From: Hyphomicrobiales bacterium
GTDB lineage: Bacteria; Pseudomonadota; Alphaproteobacteria; Rhizobiales; JAJFHB01
Direction: 5' to 3'
Length of the DNA stretch: 5,519 nt
Assembly (NCBI GenBank): GCA_021775795.1
Contig: JAJFHB010000465.1
Span: forward strand, 1-5,519
Every line of letters starts with the position of its first letter. Within the stretch, counting starts at the first letter, position 1. The translations under genes and the position numbers were made by a program. The notes beneath the pieces are model-generated. The model saw only the letters and a program-made list of their open reading frames with translations, ran no database searches and was not told the origin of the DNA. This document shows, piece by piece, positions 1 to 5,519 of the stretch.

Positions 1-133
1 GCAGCCGTTTCCCCGGGAGGTCCCTATTAAAAACAGCTCCCCATGACCTGTGATTCGCCATTGTAACCGTAAGTCTGTGCCCTTTTCGTCACGGTTGATC
101 ATGCACCCGCCACAGTATGTGTGACATTGGCGA

Positions 134-149
134 CACAAAGACCACAAAG
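134..149. repeat. Tandem 7-base direct repeat CACAAAG
   Basis: CACAAAG occurs at 134-140 and again at 143-149, a 9-base period in an A-rich patch of the region upstream of lptD. Tandem copies at about one helical turn can be a regulator's half-sites, but a 7-base match is short enough to be chance. No regulator is assigned. Confidence 0.25.
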
Positions 150-249
150 TCGAAATTTTCCAGCATCTACAATGGTTTTAGCGTGCAAACGGTGAATGAA
201 TCTTCTAGCGTTTGGAATGCGATTTGGTCTACAGTGGCAGCGGGAAAAC

Positions 250-340
250 GAGCGGCGACAACGCTCTCATCAAATCCCTTTTGACCAGACAGGTTTGAGG
301 GGGAATATGGGGGGCGTGGTTGTTGTTTGAGCGGCGACAA
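250..340. repeat. Direct repeat of gagcggcgacaa (two copies)
   Basis: The 12-mer gagcggcgacaa is present exactly at 250-261 and 329-340, 79 bases apart, flanking the candidate promoter at 281-309. An exact 12-base match within 100 bases is unlikely by chance, so this is either a small duplication or a pair of binding sites around the promoter. The sequence alone does not say which. Confidence 0.45.
281..309 (+). promoter_or_regulatory. Candidate housekeeping-type promoter upstream of lptD
   Basis: TTGACC at 281-286 matches five of six bases of the -35 consensus TTGACA. After a 17-base spacer comes AATATG at 304-309, a poor -10 (three of six matches to TATAAT). Alphaproteobacterial promoters often have a good -35 and a weak -10, so this is plausible; it would start transcription near 316 and give a leader of about 140 bases before the lptD ATG. 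It is the best candidate I found by eye in 1-453; an unseen promoter further upstream is equally possible. Confidence 0.3.
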
Positions 341-355
341 AAGGTGTTGTTGTTT
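319..355. repeat. Direct repeat GTTGTTGTTT in the lptD leader
   Basis: GTTGTTGTTT occurs at 319-328 and 346-355, with one copy of the gagcggcgacaa repeat between them. The GTT-rich composition differs from the neighbouring coding DNA and suggests local slippage or duplication. No function can be assigned. Confidence 0.3.
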
Positions 356-436
356 TTGTACTGCGTTTGCGGCACGTCCATGGGGAGTTTTGCACGTGCG
401 AATCCAAGAAACGGGGGGAAGCTGAGCCAGTTTTCG

Positions 437-476
437 GTGTCGGCCATTTGTGAATGGTGAGTTTCGTCTGCGACAC
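437..476 (+). promoter_or_regulatory. Nested hairpins enclosing the lptD start codon
   Basis: An inner stem CCATT (444-448) pairs with AATGG (453-457) across a TGTG loop, placing the lptD ATG (454-456) in the 3' arm. An outer stem GTGTCG (437-442) pairs with CGACAC (471-476) around it. There is no purine-rich ribosome binding site in the dozen bases before 454; the nearest G run (413-418) is about 35 bases away. If the fold forms in the mRNA it would restrict initiation at 454. The pairing is seen directly; regulation is inference. Confidence 0.35.
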
Positions 477-2775
477 GACTGCGGTTGAACCGGGTAGATC
501 CCGGTGGAAACGCTTGCGCGCGCCACTACTTGCCGGCGCCGGTTTTCTGTTGCTCGCCGCCACCTTCTCTCCGCTTTCAGTGACGCCTGCACACGCGGCG
601 TCAGACAGCAACGATTCCCTCGGACAATTTGACGTTTTTGTGGACAACCGGAATCCGGTCCGCGCACCTGAAATCAATGATCCGGGGCAAGATGCTCCGA
701 TCAATGTTCAGGCCGACCGGTTTGCTCACGATCAGGACACAGGCATCGTGGTCGCAACCGGTGACGTGCTGATCGAGTACGGTCCCTACGTCCTGCAAGC
801 AGACCAGGTAACCTACAATCCGCGCAACGACGAGATGACTGCCGATGGCAATGTCTTCTTCCGCGAACCGAATGGTAATGTCGTGCGCGCCCAACACATG
901 GTTTTGGGGCAGCAGTTCCGTATTGGCTTTGGGCGTTATCTCAGGCTGACGCTCACCAACGAAGCTTGGATTTTGGCACAGAACAGCGAGCGGCTGGAAG
1001 GCAACATCAACGTCTTCTACGATGTGACCTACTCGCGGTGCACGGAATGTGTTGACCAAAACGGCAACCCGTTGTGGGTTATTCATTCCGAAGTGGTGAC
1101 CCACGATCAGGATGAACAGGTCATCTACCACAAAAACGCGACGCTCGAGTTCATGGGCGTCCCCGTCTTCTACAGCCCCTATCTTGAGCACCCGGACCCG
1201 ACCGTGAACAAGCGTTCCGGCTTCCTGTTGCCGACGATCAAGGCGTCGGACGAACTGGGCGTTGGTTTCGAGGTACCGTATTTCTGGAATATTGCTCCCA
1301 ACTACGACCTCACACTGCGCCCGACGTTTTCGACACGTCAGCTTCTGCTTATGGAAGCAGACTGGCGGCACAGAATTGACTGGCTGAACGGTGCCTACGA
1401 TATTTCGATTGCCGGTGTTTATCAGCTCAATCCGAGCGCTACGCCTCCCGGAGATGGCCGGTTCAGAGGCAGCATAGATTCGAACGGTCTCTTCAATATT
1501 GGTGACGACTGGTATTGGGGCTGGCAGGTTCAGGTCGCGTCAGACGATACCTTCCTGCGGGCCTATGAAATTGATGGCCGCACCGATCTCGTGTCGCAGG
1601 GCTTTATCGTCGGCCTTGATGACCGCAACTATTTTGATGCGCGGGCCATCCACTTCAAGGGCCTGCTGGCTGCGGATAACAACAGCACCATTCCGAATGC
1701 GCTGCCGACCATTAGGCACAGCTTCTATTTCGATGACCCGGTCTTTGGCGGCGAACTCAGCCTCGACACCCACATTTACAATCTGCGGCGAAATGCAGGT
1801 GCGGACTCATCGCGCGTCGTCAGCGAAGTTCACTGGCAGCGGCAGTTCATAAGCGATATGGGAATTGTGGTGACACCTTTCGCCGGGGTTCGGGGAGATG
1901 TGTACTACACGGACAATGTGCCCGACATAACACAACCTTCCGGCCAACGTGATGGCGAGACGACCGCACGAGTGTTTCCACGCGCGGGCGTTGACATAAG
2001 AATGCCATTCGTGAGCAACGGTGAGTTTGCGCAACAGATTTTCGAACCTGTGGCTCAGATAATTGTGGCGACAAACGAAACCGATACGAATCGGCTGCCC
2101 AATGAGGATTCTCTGCAATTCGAGTTCGATGCCACCAATGTGTTCCTCTTGGACAAGTTCAACGGCATCGATCGCTATGAAGGCGGCACGCGCGCCAACA
2201 TCGGTTTCAACCACACAGTGCTGCTCGAAGACGGCGCCTTCATTCGCGCCACCGTTGGAGAAACCTTCCACATTGCAGGCGATAACAGCTTTAGTGCCGG
2301 CACGGGCCTCGACACCTACCGTTCTGATTTTGTCGCCGGGATCGCATTCCAGCCGATTGCCAATGTCCGGATCGCTTCGCTTCTGCGATTTGATGAGAAA
2401 ACCTTCGCCGTACGGCGTCACGATCTGACCGCCAACCTCTTCTATGAGGGCCTTACTGTTGCCGCAAATTACACTGATCTTTCGCCTGCAGTCGCATCGG
2501 GACGGTTGGTTTCCGAAGAACAGATAAGCGCCTCTGCATCATATCGACTGGCGGATTATTGGCAGGTATTTGGCAACTTTAGATACGATATACAAGAAGA
2601 CGCACGACGTAGTCAGCTCGCGGGGCTGCGCTTCCTCTGCGAGTGTTTCACAGCAGAACTCGTCTACAAGGAAACATTCGTTGGTGACAGGGACGCCGAC
2701 CCTGACCGCTCGATTGTCCTCAATGTGCTCTTCACCACCCTGGGTGGCGGGAGTTACAATCAGGATCTAGACTAG
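454..2775 (+). CDS. lptD: LPS-assembly protein LptD (outer-membrane LPS translocon)
   Basis: LptD is the outer-membrane beta barrel that, with the lipoprotein LptE, receives LPS from the LptA bridge and inserts it into the outer leaflet. The 773 residues match the usual size (E. coli 784). Residues 20-48 form a signal peptide (basic WKRLR, hydrophobic stretch, AHA before cleavage at 48/49). Residues about 82-190 are the OstA/LptA-like periplasmic domain (INVQADRF, ATGDVLIEYG, MTADGNVFF). The family signature GVPVFYSPYLEHPDP then KRSGFLLPTI lies at 235-262, followed by the barrel, rich in alternating aromatic strands. Mature cysteines are 196, 199 (CTEC) and 729, 731 (CEC), fitting the N- to C-terminal disulfide linking known in LptD. 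A TGA at 451-453 forces the start to 454 or later. ATG 454 lacks a ribosome binding site; TTG 514, preceded by GGTGGA at 503-508, would still give a 28-residue signal peptide and is an alternative start. Confidence 0.96.
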   Translation: MVSFVCDTTAVEPGRSRWKRLRAPLLAGAGFLLLAATFSPLSVTPAHAASDSNDSLGQFDVFVDNRNPVRAPEINDPGQDAPINVQADRFAHDQDTGIVVATGDVLIEYGPYVLQADQVTYNPRNDEMTADGNVFFREPNGNVVRAQHMVLGQQFRIGFGRYLRLTLTNEAWILAQNSERLEGNINVFYDVTYSRCTECVDQNGNPLWVIHSEVVTHDQDEQVIYHKNATLEFMGVPVFYSPYLEHPDPTVNKRSGFLLPTIKASDELGVGFEVPYFWNIAPNYDLTLRPTFSTRQLLLMEADWRHRIDWLNGAYDISIAGVYQLNPSATPPGDGRFRGSIDSNGLFNIGDDWYWGWQVQVASDDTFLRAYEIDGRTDLVSQGFIVGLDDRNYFDARAIHFKGLLAADNNSTIPNALPTIRHSFYFDDPVFGGELSLDTHIYNLRRNAGADSSRVVSEVHWQRQFISDMGIVVTPFAGVRGDVYYTDNVPDITQPSGQRDGETTARVFPRAGVDIRMPFVSNGEFAQQIFEPVAQIIVATNETDTNRLPNEDSLQFEFDATNVFLLDKFNGIDRYEGGTRANIGFNHTVLLEDGAFIRATVGETFHIAGDNSFSAGTGLDTYRSDFVAGIAFQPIANVRIASLLRFDEKTFAVRRHDLTANLFYEGLTVAANYTDLSPAVASGRLVSEEQISASASYRLADYWQVFGNFRYDIQEDARRSQLAGLRFLCECFTAELVYKETFVGDRDADPDRSIVLNVLFTTLGGGSYNQDLD

Positions 2776-2779
2776 AGAA

Positions 2780-2809
2780 CCATGCGGCCTTTGGAACCAG
2801 CGCGCATGG
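2780..2809 (+). promoter_or_regulatory. Inverted repeat over two upstream in-frame ATGs of surA
   Basis: CCATGCG at 2780-2786 is the exact reverse complement of CGCATGG at 2803-2809, with a 16-base loop. ATG 2782 lies in the 5' arm and ATG 2806 in the 3' arm; both are in frame with surA. The element begins four bases after the lptD stop. A paired structure would hide both upstream ATGs, which would favour initiation further down at 2896 or 2929. No U tract follows, so it is not an intrinsic terminator. Confidence 0.35.
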
Positions 2810-2928
2810 ATTGTCAATTGTCTGCACCGGGGTTGAAACAAGGTTGGACACGGAATTTCGCTAAGAGCCACAAGCCCTACAGATTTGGTTTCACAATGAT
2901 TTCTACGACCGTCATCCCGTCCCGAAAA

Positions 2929-3897
2929 ATGAGCGTGCATTTTGCGCGCACCTTGCCCGTTATCGTGTGCGTTCTGGCATTAGCCATCAGCAGTCTTTCA
3001 GGGTCCGTGGCATTCGCCCAGAGCACCGGGCGTATTGTTGCGATCGTCAACGATGAACCAATATCAGAATATGATCTGGATCAGCGCGTTCGCTTCAATG
3101 AGACGATACGAGGCGTTCGGATGGCGTCTGATCAACTGCGCCGCGAGTCGATGCAGGAACTGGTCGACAACACGCTCAAGAGACAGGAAGCAAATCGGTT
3201 CGAAATGGGCGTGACCCAGGCCACGGTCGATGAGAATTACAACAGCATGGCCACTCGTGCCGGTGTTTCACAGGAACAGTGGCTTCGTCAGCTCAATGAT
3301 GGCGGCATTGAAGTTACCACCATAAAGCTTGAAGTCGAATCATCCCTGTCATGGCGCCGCGTTGTCACAGCGCGTTATGGTCAGCTCATACAGGTCGAAA
3401 CAGAAGACGTAGATAGAGCCTATGCCAGGGTCCTGGATAATCCGGTGGCGCCAACCTACATCTATGAAATTCAACGCATCCTCCTTCCAATTGAGTCCAA
3501 TGCATCTACGCAATTGCGCAACACACGGCTGCAGGAGGCGCATGGAATCATGCAACGCATCAACGGCTGCGGCTCCATTGGCAATGCAACATCGGGTGTG
3601 TTCAACGTCCGCACTTTGGGCCGGCAGGGAATTCCTTCTGATGCGCTGCCAGCAGAACTTAAAAACGCCCTTAACCAGGCTGGTGTTGGCCGGCCCGTCG
3701 GCCCCGGGCCCACAGGTGATGGTGTTGTAATTTTTGTGTACTGCAATCTCGAGACCATCGCCGCGCCTGTTCCCACACGTGATCAGGTTGAGGAAGAGCT
3801 TCGTTACGACAAGTTCGACCGTATTGGTGAACAGTTCCTGCGCGACCTTCGCCGCGATGCGATCATTGAGTATCGCGATCCCGAACTTGCTTCCTGA
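2929..3897 (+). CDS. surA: SurA-type periplasmic chaperone, single divergent parvulin domain
   Basis: SurA escorts unfolded outer-membrane proteins, including LptD, through the periplasm. From ATG 2929 the protein has 322 residues: signal peptide 1-30 (MSVHFAR, hydrophobic core, AFA then Q), SurA N-terminal domain from about 35 (RIVAIVNDEPISEYDLDQRVRF is characteristic) to about 170, a parvulin-like segment about 175-277 (YIYEIQRILLPI ... GDGVVIFVYC) and a C-terminal helix to the end. E. coli SurA has 428 residues and two parvulin domains; here only one is present, and it lacks the usual GG-x-LG core (FNVRTLGRQGIPSDALP instead), so chaperone rather than isomerase activity is likely. Cys214 and Cys272 could pair. 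The frame is open from 2776, with ATGs at 2782, 2806 and 2896. ATG 2782 has weak AGAGA at 2774-2778 but would require a 79-residue signal peptide; 2896 gives 41 residues. I chose 2929 for its standard signal peptide, though it has no clear ribosome binding site. Confidence 0.88.
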   Translation: MSVHFARTLPVIVCVLALAISSLSGSVAFAQSTGRIVAIVNDEPISEYDLDQRVRFNETIRGVRMASDQLRRESMQELVDNTLKRQEANRFEMGVTQATVDENYNSMATRAGVSQEQWLRQLNDGGIEVTTIKLEVESSLSWRRVVTARYGQLIQVETEDVDRAYARVLDNPVAPTYIYEIQRILLPIESNASTQLRNTRLQEAHGIMQRINGCGSIGNATSGVFNVRTLGRQGIPSDALPAELKNALNQAGVGRPVGPGPTGDGVVIFVYCNLETIAAPVPTRDQVEEELRYDKFDRIGEQFLRDLRRDAIIEYRDPELAS

Positions 3898-3905
3898 CAA
3901 TAGTT

Positions 3906-3938
3906 GGACGGGAACAATGAGCATCAGTTCCCGAACCA
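3906..3938 (+). promoter_or_regulatory. pdxA ribosome binding site and start codon inside a hairpin
   Basis: GGACGGGA (3906-3913) is the ribosome binding site for ATG 3917. CGGGAAC at 3909-3915 is the exact reverse complement of GTTCCCG at 3927-3933, leaving an 11-base loop (3916-3926) that holds the start codon. A further three pairs, TGG 3905-3907 with CCA 3936-3938, are possible across a small internal loop. The surA stop is at 3895-3897, so a ribosome ending surA would reach the foot of the stem; this geometry suits translational coupling of pdxA to surA. Pairing is seen; coupling is inferred. Confidence 0.5.
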
Positions 3939-4939
3939 CGCCAATAGCCGTCACCATGGGAGAGCCTGCGGGGATTGGGCCTGAGCTGACGGTGAAGGCC
4001 TGGTTTTCGAAAAAAAGCAGAACACTCGGCACCTGGTTCTATGTGGGCGATGCATCGCTGCTTTACAGCGCCGCAAAGCAATTGGGCGCAACTCTTTCCA
4101 TTAGAGAGTGCGAAGATTTTGAGGCGGTACTCGCCTGCCCCGACGACTGCCTGCCCGTATTGATGGAGCCGTTGGAGCACCCGGTTGAACCGGGCGTCCC
4201 CAGCACACATACAGCGGCGGCCACGCTTGCCTCCATTGAACGCGCTGCAAATCTGGCTCTTCAGGGTGGTGCTGGCGGGGTTGTCACCAATCCCATTCAG
4301 AAATCCACACTCTATGACGCCGGCTTCAAACACCCGGGTCACACCGAGTATCTTGCAGCGATCGCCGGAAAGGGAGAACGGTCTGTCATGATGCTCGTGG
4401 CAGAGGATCTGAGAACAGTCCCCGTTACAGTCCATGTACCGCTGGCAAAGGTTCCCTCCCTGTTATCGATTGACCTCATCGTGGAGACGGTTCGTATCGT
4501 GCACCGCGACATGATAGGACGCTTTGGAATTTCTGCACCACGCATCGCAATTGCCGGGCTCAACCCACACGCCGGCGAGGCCGGAGCTTTGGGCCATGAA
4601 GAGCAGGATGTCATTGCGCCTGCGATTGCGGAACTACGCGGCATGGGTATTGACGTGACCGACCCGCTTCCCGCGGACACCATGTTTCATGCCGCTGCTC
4701 GCAAGAGGTATGACGTGGCTGTTTGCATGTATCATGATCAGGCCCTCATTCCTGTGAAGACGATCGGCTTTGATACAGGCGTAAACTGTACTCTTGGACT
4801 TCCCTTCATTCGAACCTCGCCCGACCATGGCACAGCACTCGACATAGCCGGCAAGGGGCTTGCTGACCCTTCCAGCCTCATTGCGGCAATCACCCTGGCG
4901 CAGGAATTGTCCCTTGCAGAGACTGCAAGAGCTGCATGA
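3917..4939 (+). CDS. pdxA: 4-hydroxythreonine-4-phosphate dehydrogenase PdxA
   Basis: PdxA is a cytoplasmic, NAD(P)-dependent, divalent-metal enzyme that oxidises 4-phosphohydroxy-L-threonine; the product decarboxylates to 3-amino-1-hydroxyacetone phosphate, which PdxJ joins to deoxyxylulose phosphate to form pyridoxine phosphate. The 340 residues fit the family (E. coli 329). Visible motifs: GEPAGIGPE at 15-23, [10 protein letters not shown] 123-132, the substrate-binding H142-T143 in [19 protein letters not shown] 214-223, [11 protein letters not shown] 271-281, and [21 protein letters not shown] 294-314. His173, His218 and His273 have the same spacing as the E. coli metal ligands His166, His211 and His266, so the active site looks intact. 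The frame is open further upstream to 3734, but that stretch lies inside surA; ATG 3917 has a ribosome binding site and sits just before the first conserved motif. It starts 19 bases after surA and overlaps rsmA by four bases. Confidence 0.97.
   Translation: MSISSRTTPIAVTMGEPAGIGPELTVKAWFSKKSRTLGTWFYVGDASLLYSAAKQLGATLSIRECEDFEAVLACPDDCLPVLMEPLEHPVEPGVPSTHTAAATLASIERAANLALQGGAGGVVTNPIQKSTLYDAGFKHPGHTEYLAAIAGKGERSVMMLVAEDLRTVPVTVHVPLAKVPSLLSIDLIVETVRIVHRDMIGRFGISAPRIAIAGLNPHAGEAGALGHEEQDVIAPAIAELRGMGIDVTDPLPADTMFHAAARKRYDVAVCMYHDQALIPVKTIGFDTGVNCTLGLPFIRTSPDHGTALDIAGKGLADPSSLIAAITLAQELSLAETARAA
4913..4929 (+). promoter_or_regulatory. Perfect 7-bp hairpin just upstream of the rsmA start
   Basis: CTTGCAG (4913-4919) and CTGCAAG (4923-4929) are exact reverse complements with an AGA loop, inside the last codons of pdxA and seven bases before the rsmA ATG. 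The 3' arm includes part of AAGAG (4927-4931), the only candidate ribosome binding site. Ribosomes finishing pdxA would melt it, so it could make rsmA translation depend on pdxA translation. There is no U tract, so it is not a terminator. Confidence 0.4.
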
Positions 4940-5519
4940 GCCCGAACCTTCCGCCGTTGAGAGACATCATCGAGCGCTATGAATTGCGGGCGCACAAGTC
5001 GATGGGGCAGAACTTCCTGCTGGACCAGAACCTCACAGACAAGATTGCCCGCGCCGCCGGTGATCTGCACGAATCGACAGTTGTTGAAGTTGGACCTGGA
5101 CCGGGAGGGTTGACCCGCAGCCTTCTTCTGGCCGGGGCCAAAAAGGTTGTCGCCATTGAACGCGACCGCCGTTGCATTCCAGCCCTCGAAGAACTTTCAG
5201 GCCACTTTCCCGGGCGGCTGGAAGTTGTTGAGGCTGACGCCCTGACAATTGACCCAGGCGCTTATGCCAACGGCTGCAATGTGAAAATTGTTTCGAACCT
5301 GCCTTACAACATCGCGACCGCTTTGCTGGTACGATGGCTGACCACAGAGCCCTGGCCGCCGGCATTTGACACCATGGTGCTTATGTTTCAGCGCGAAGTT
5401 GGGGAACGGCTTTGGTCAGAACAGGGGTCGCGAAGTTATGGGCGACTTTCTATCCTGACACAGTGGCGATGCGCCGTATCACATCTGTTTGACATTCCTG
5501 CGCGCGCCTTCACACCGCC
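4936..5519 (+). CDS. rsmA: 16S rRNA (adenine1518-N6/adenine1519-N6)-dimethyltransferase RsmA (KsgA), 3' end missing
   Basis: RsmA/KsgA uses S-adenosylmethionine to dimethylate two adjacent adenines in the 3' terminal helix of 16S rRNA during late small-subunit assembly; its loss gives kasugamycin resistance. The first 194 codons are present and the window ends before the C-terminal domain (E. coli has 273 residues). Motifs: [12 protein letters not shown] at 22-33, SAM-binding [10 protein letters not shown] 51-60, AIER 73-76 with the acidic ribose-binding Glu75, EADALT 99-104, the catalytic NLPYNI 121-126, and [10 protein letters not shown] 150-159 followed by [10 protein letters not shown]. 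All key residues are intact. ATG 4936 overlaps the pdxA TGA (ATGA), a typical coupled start; only a weak AAGAG precedes it. The N-terminal [13 protein letters not shown] supports this start because alphaproteobacterial RsmA proteins usually begin in the same way. Confidence 0.96.
   Translation, partial: MSPNLPPLRDIIERYELRAHKSMGQNFLLDQNLTDKIARAAGDLHESTVVEVGPGPGGLTRSLLLAGAKKVVAIERDRRCIPALEELSGHFPGRLEVVEADALTIDPGAYANGCNVKIVSNLPYNIATALLVRWLTTEPWPPAFDTMVLMFQREVGERLWSEQGSRSYGRLSILTQWRCAVSHLFDIPARAFTP

Larger units (their letters stand above)
1..453. other. Upstream region of lptD with no recognisable gene
   Basis: No reading frame on either strand gives a protein I recognise. The + frames are closed early by stops at 28-30 and 44-46 and many later ones, so at most a few C-terminal codons of a preceding gene could be present; I cannot identify them as the lptG tail expected in relatives. 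Visible content: a TGATCA palindrome at 96-101, tandem CACAAAG at 134-149, CAAACG/CGTTTG inverted repeat at 186-214, a candidate promoter at 281-309, direct repeats at 250-340 and 319-355, and G runs at 299-303, 309-314, 382-385 and 413-418. Two tiny + strand ORFs exist (307-330 and 380-460) but neither is supported as a gene. No tRNA-like T-loop and no hairpin followed by a U tract were seen. Confidence 0.6.

Noticed and set aside
1..102. - strand frame open from an ATG at 102 off the left edge (34 codons)
   Set aside because: The visible residues match nothing I recognise, and such a short open edge frame is expected by chance.
95..121. Promoter-like TTGATC at 95-100 with TATGTG at 116-121
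   Set aside because: The spacer is only 15 bases and the -10 match is poor; the 281-309 candidate is better.
297..319. Possible G-quadruplex from the G5 and G6 runs
   Set aside because: Only two long G runs are close together; a standard four-run quadruplex motif is not met.
229..447. 72-codon - strand ORF divergent from lptD
   Set aside because: No recognisable domain, low-complexity Asn/Pro-rich translation and no convincing ribosome binding site; it cannot be fully excluded as a small divergent gene.
601..1371. 256-codon open frame on the - strand inside lptD
   Set aside because: It is entirely antisense to a well-supported conserved gene, its translation resembles no family I know, and long antisense frames are common in GC-rich coding DNA.
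3692..3710. GC-only hairpin GGCCCG / CGGGCC with a seven-base loop, near the surA 3' end
   Set aside because: It lies inside coding sequence for the RPVGPGP turn, has no following U tract, and is best explained by Gly/Pro codons.
3734..3916. Upstream extension of the pdxA frame into surA
   Set aside because: The extra 61 residues overlap surA in another frame, precede the first conserved PdxA motif, and ATG 3917 has its own ribosome binding site.
3349..4032. 227-codon open frame on the - strand across the surA-pdxA junction
   Set aside because: It runs antisense through two conserved genes and their junction with no recognisable motif.

Overview
The window is a stretch of alphaproteobacterial chromosome, most likely Hyphomicrobiales (Rhizobiales) or a near relative. 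The evidence is the gene order lptD-surA-pdxA-rsmA, all on the + strand, which is a conserved alphaproteobacterial arrangement, together with the character of the proteins: an LptD with a CxxC plus a C-terminal CxC, a short single-parvulin SurA, and an RsmA with the [10 protein letters not shown] / [10 protein letters not shown] / NLPYNI motifs. The genus cannot be fixed from the sequence.

Layout. Positions 1-453 carry no recognisable gene; they hold a candidate promoter, several short repeats and a structured start region for lptD. lptD (454-2775) encodes the outer-membrane LPS translocon. surA (best start 2929, end 3897) encodes a periplasmic chaperone for outer-membrane proteins. pdxA (3917-4939) encodes a vitamin B6 biosynthetic dehydrogenase. 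rsmA/ksgA begins at 4936, overlapping pdxA by the ATGA tetranucleotide, and is cut by the window edge after 194 codons. Spacings are short (153 bases or less, 19 bases, 4-base overlap) and no terminator is visible between genes, so the four genes look like one transcription unit.

Function. LptD inserts LPS into the outer leaflet, and SurA is the chaperone that delivers beta-barrel proteins, LptD included, to the Bam machinery; the pair is an envelope-assembly module. PdxA and RsmA are housekeeping enzymes (pyridoxal phosphate synthesis, 16S rRNA dimethylation) often found behind it. In many relatives lptF-lptG lie immediately upstream of lptD; that is not seen here within 453 bases.

I see no phage, transposon, CRISPR, toxin or defence signature and no evidence of a new biological system. 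The one pattern not explained by ordinary annotation is that perfect or near-perfect inverted repeats sit on or beside a translation start at all four genes: lptD 444-457 within 437-476, surA upstream ATG 2780-2809, pdxA 3909-3933, rsmA 4913-4929. The pdxA case, with ribosome binding site in the stem and ATG in the loop, is the most convincing. These could be translational-coupling elements but could also be partly coincidence.
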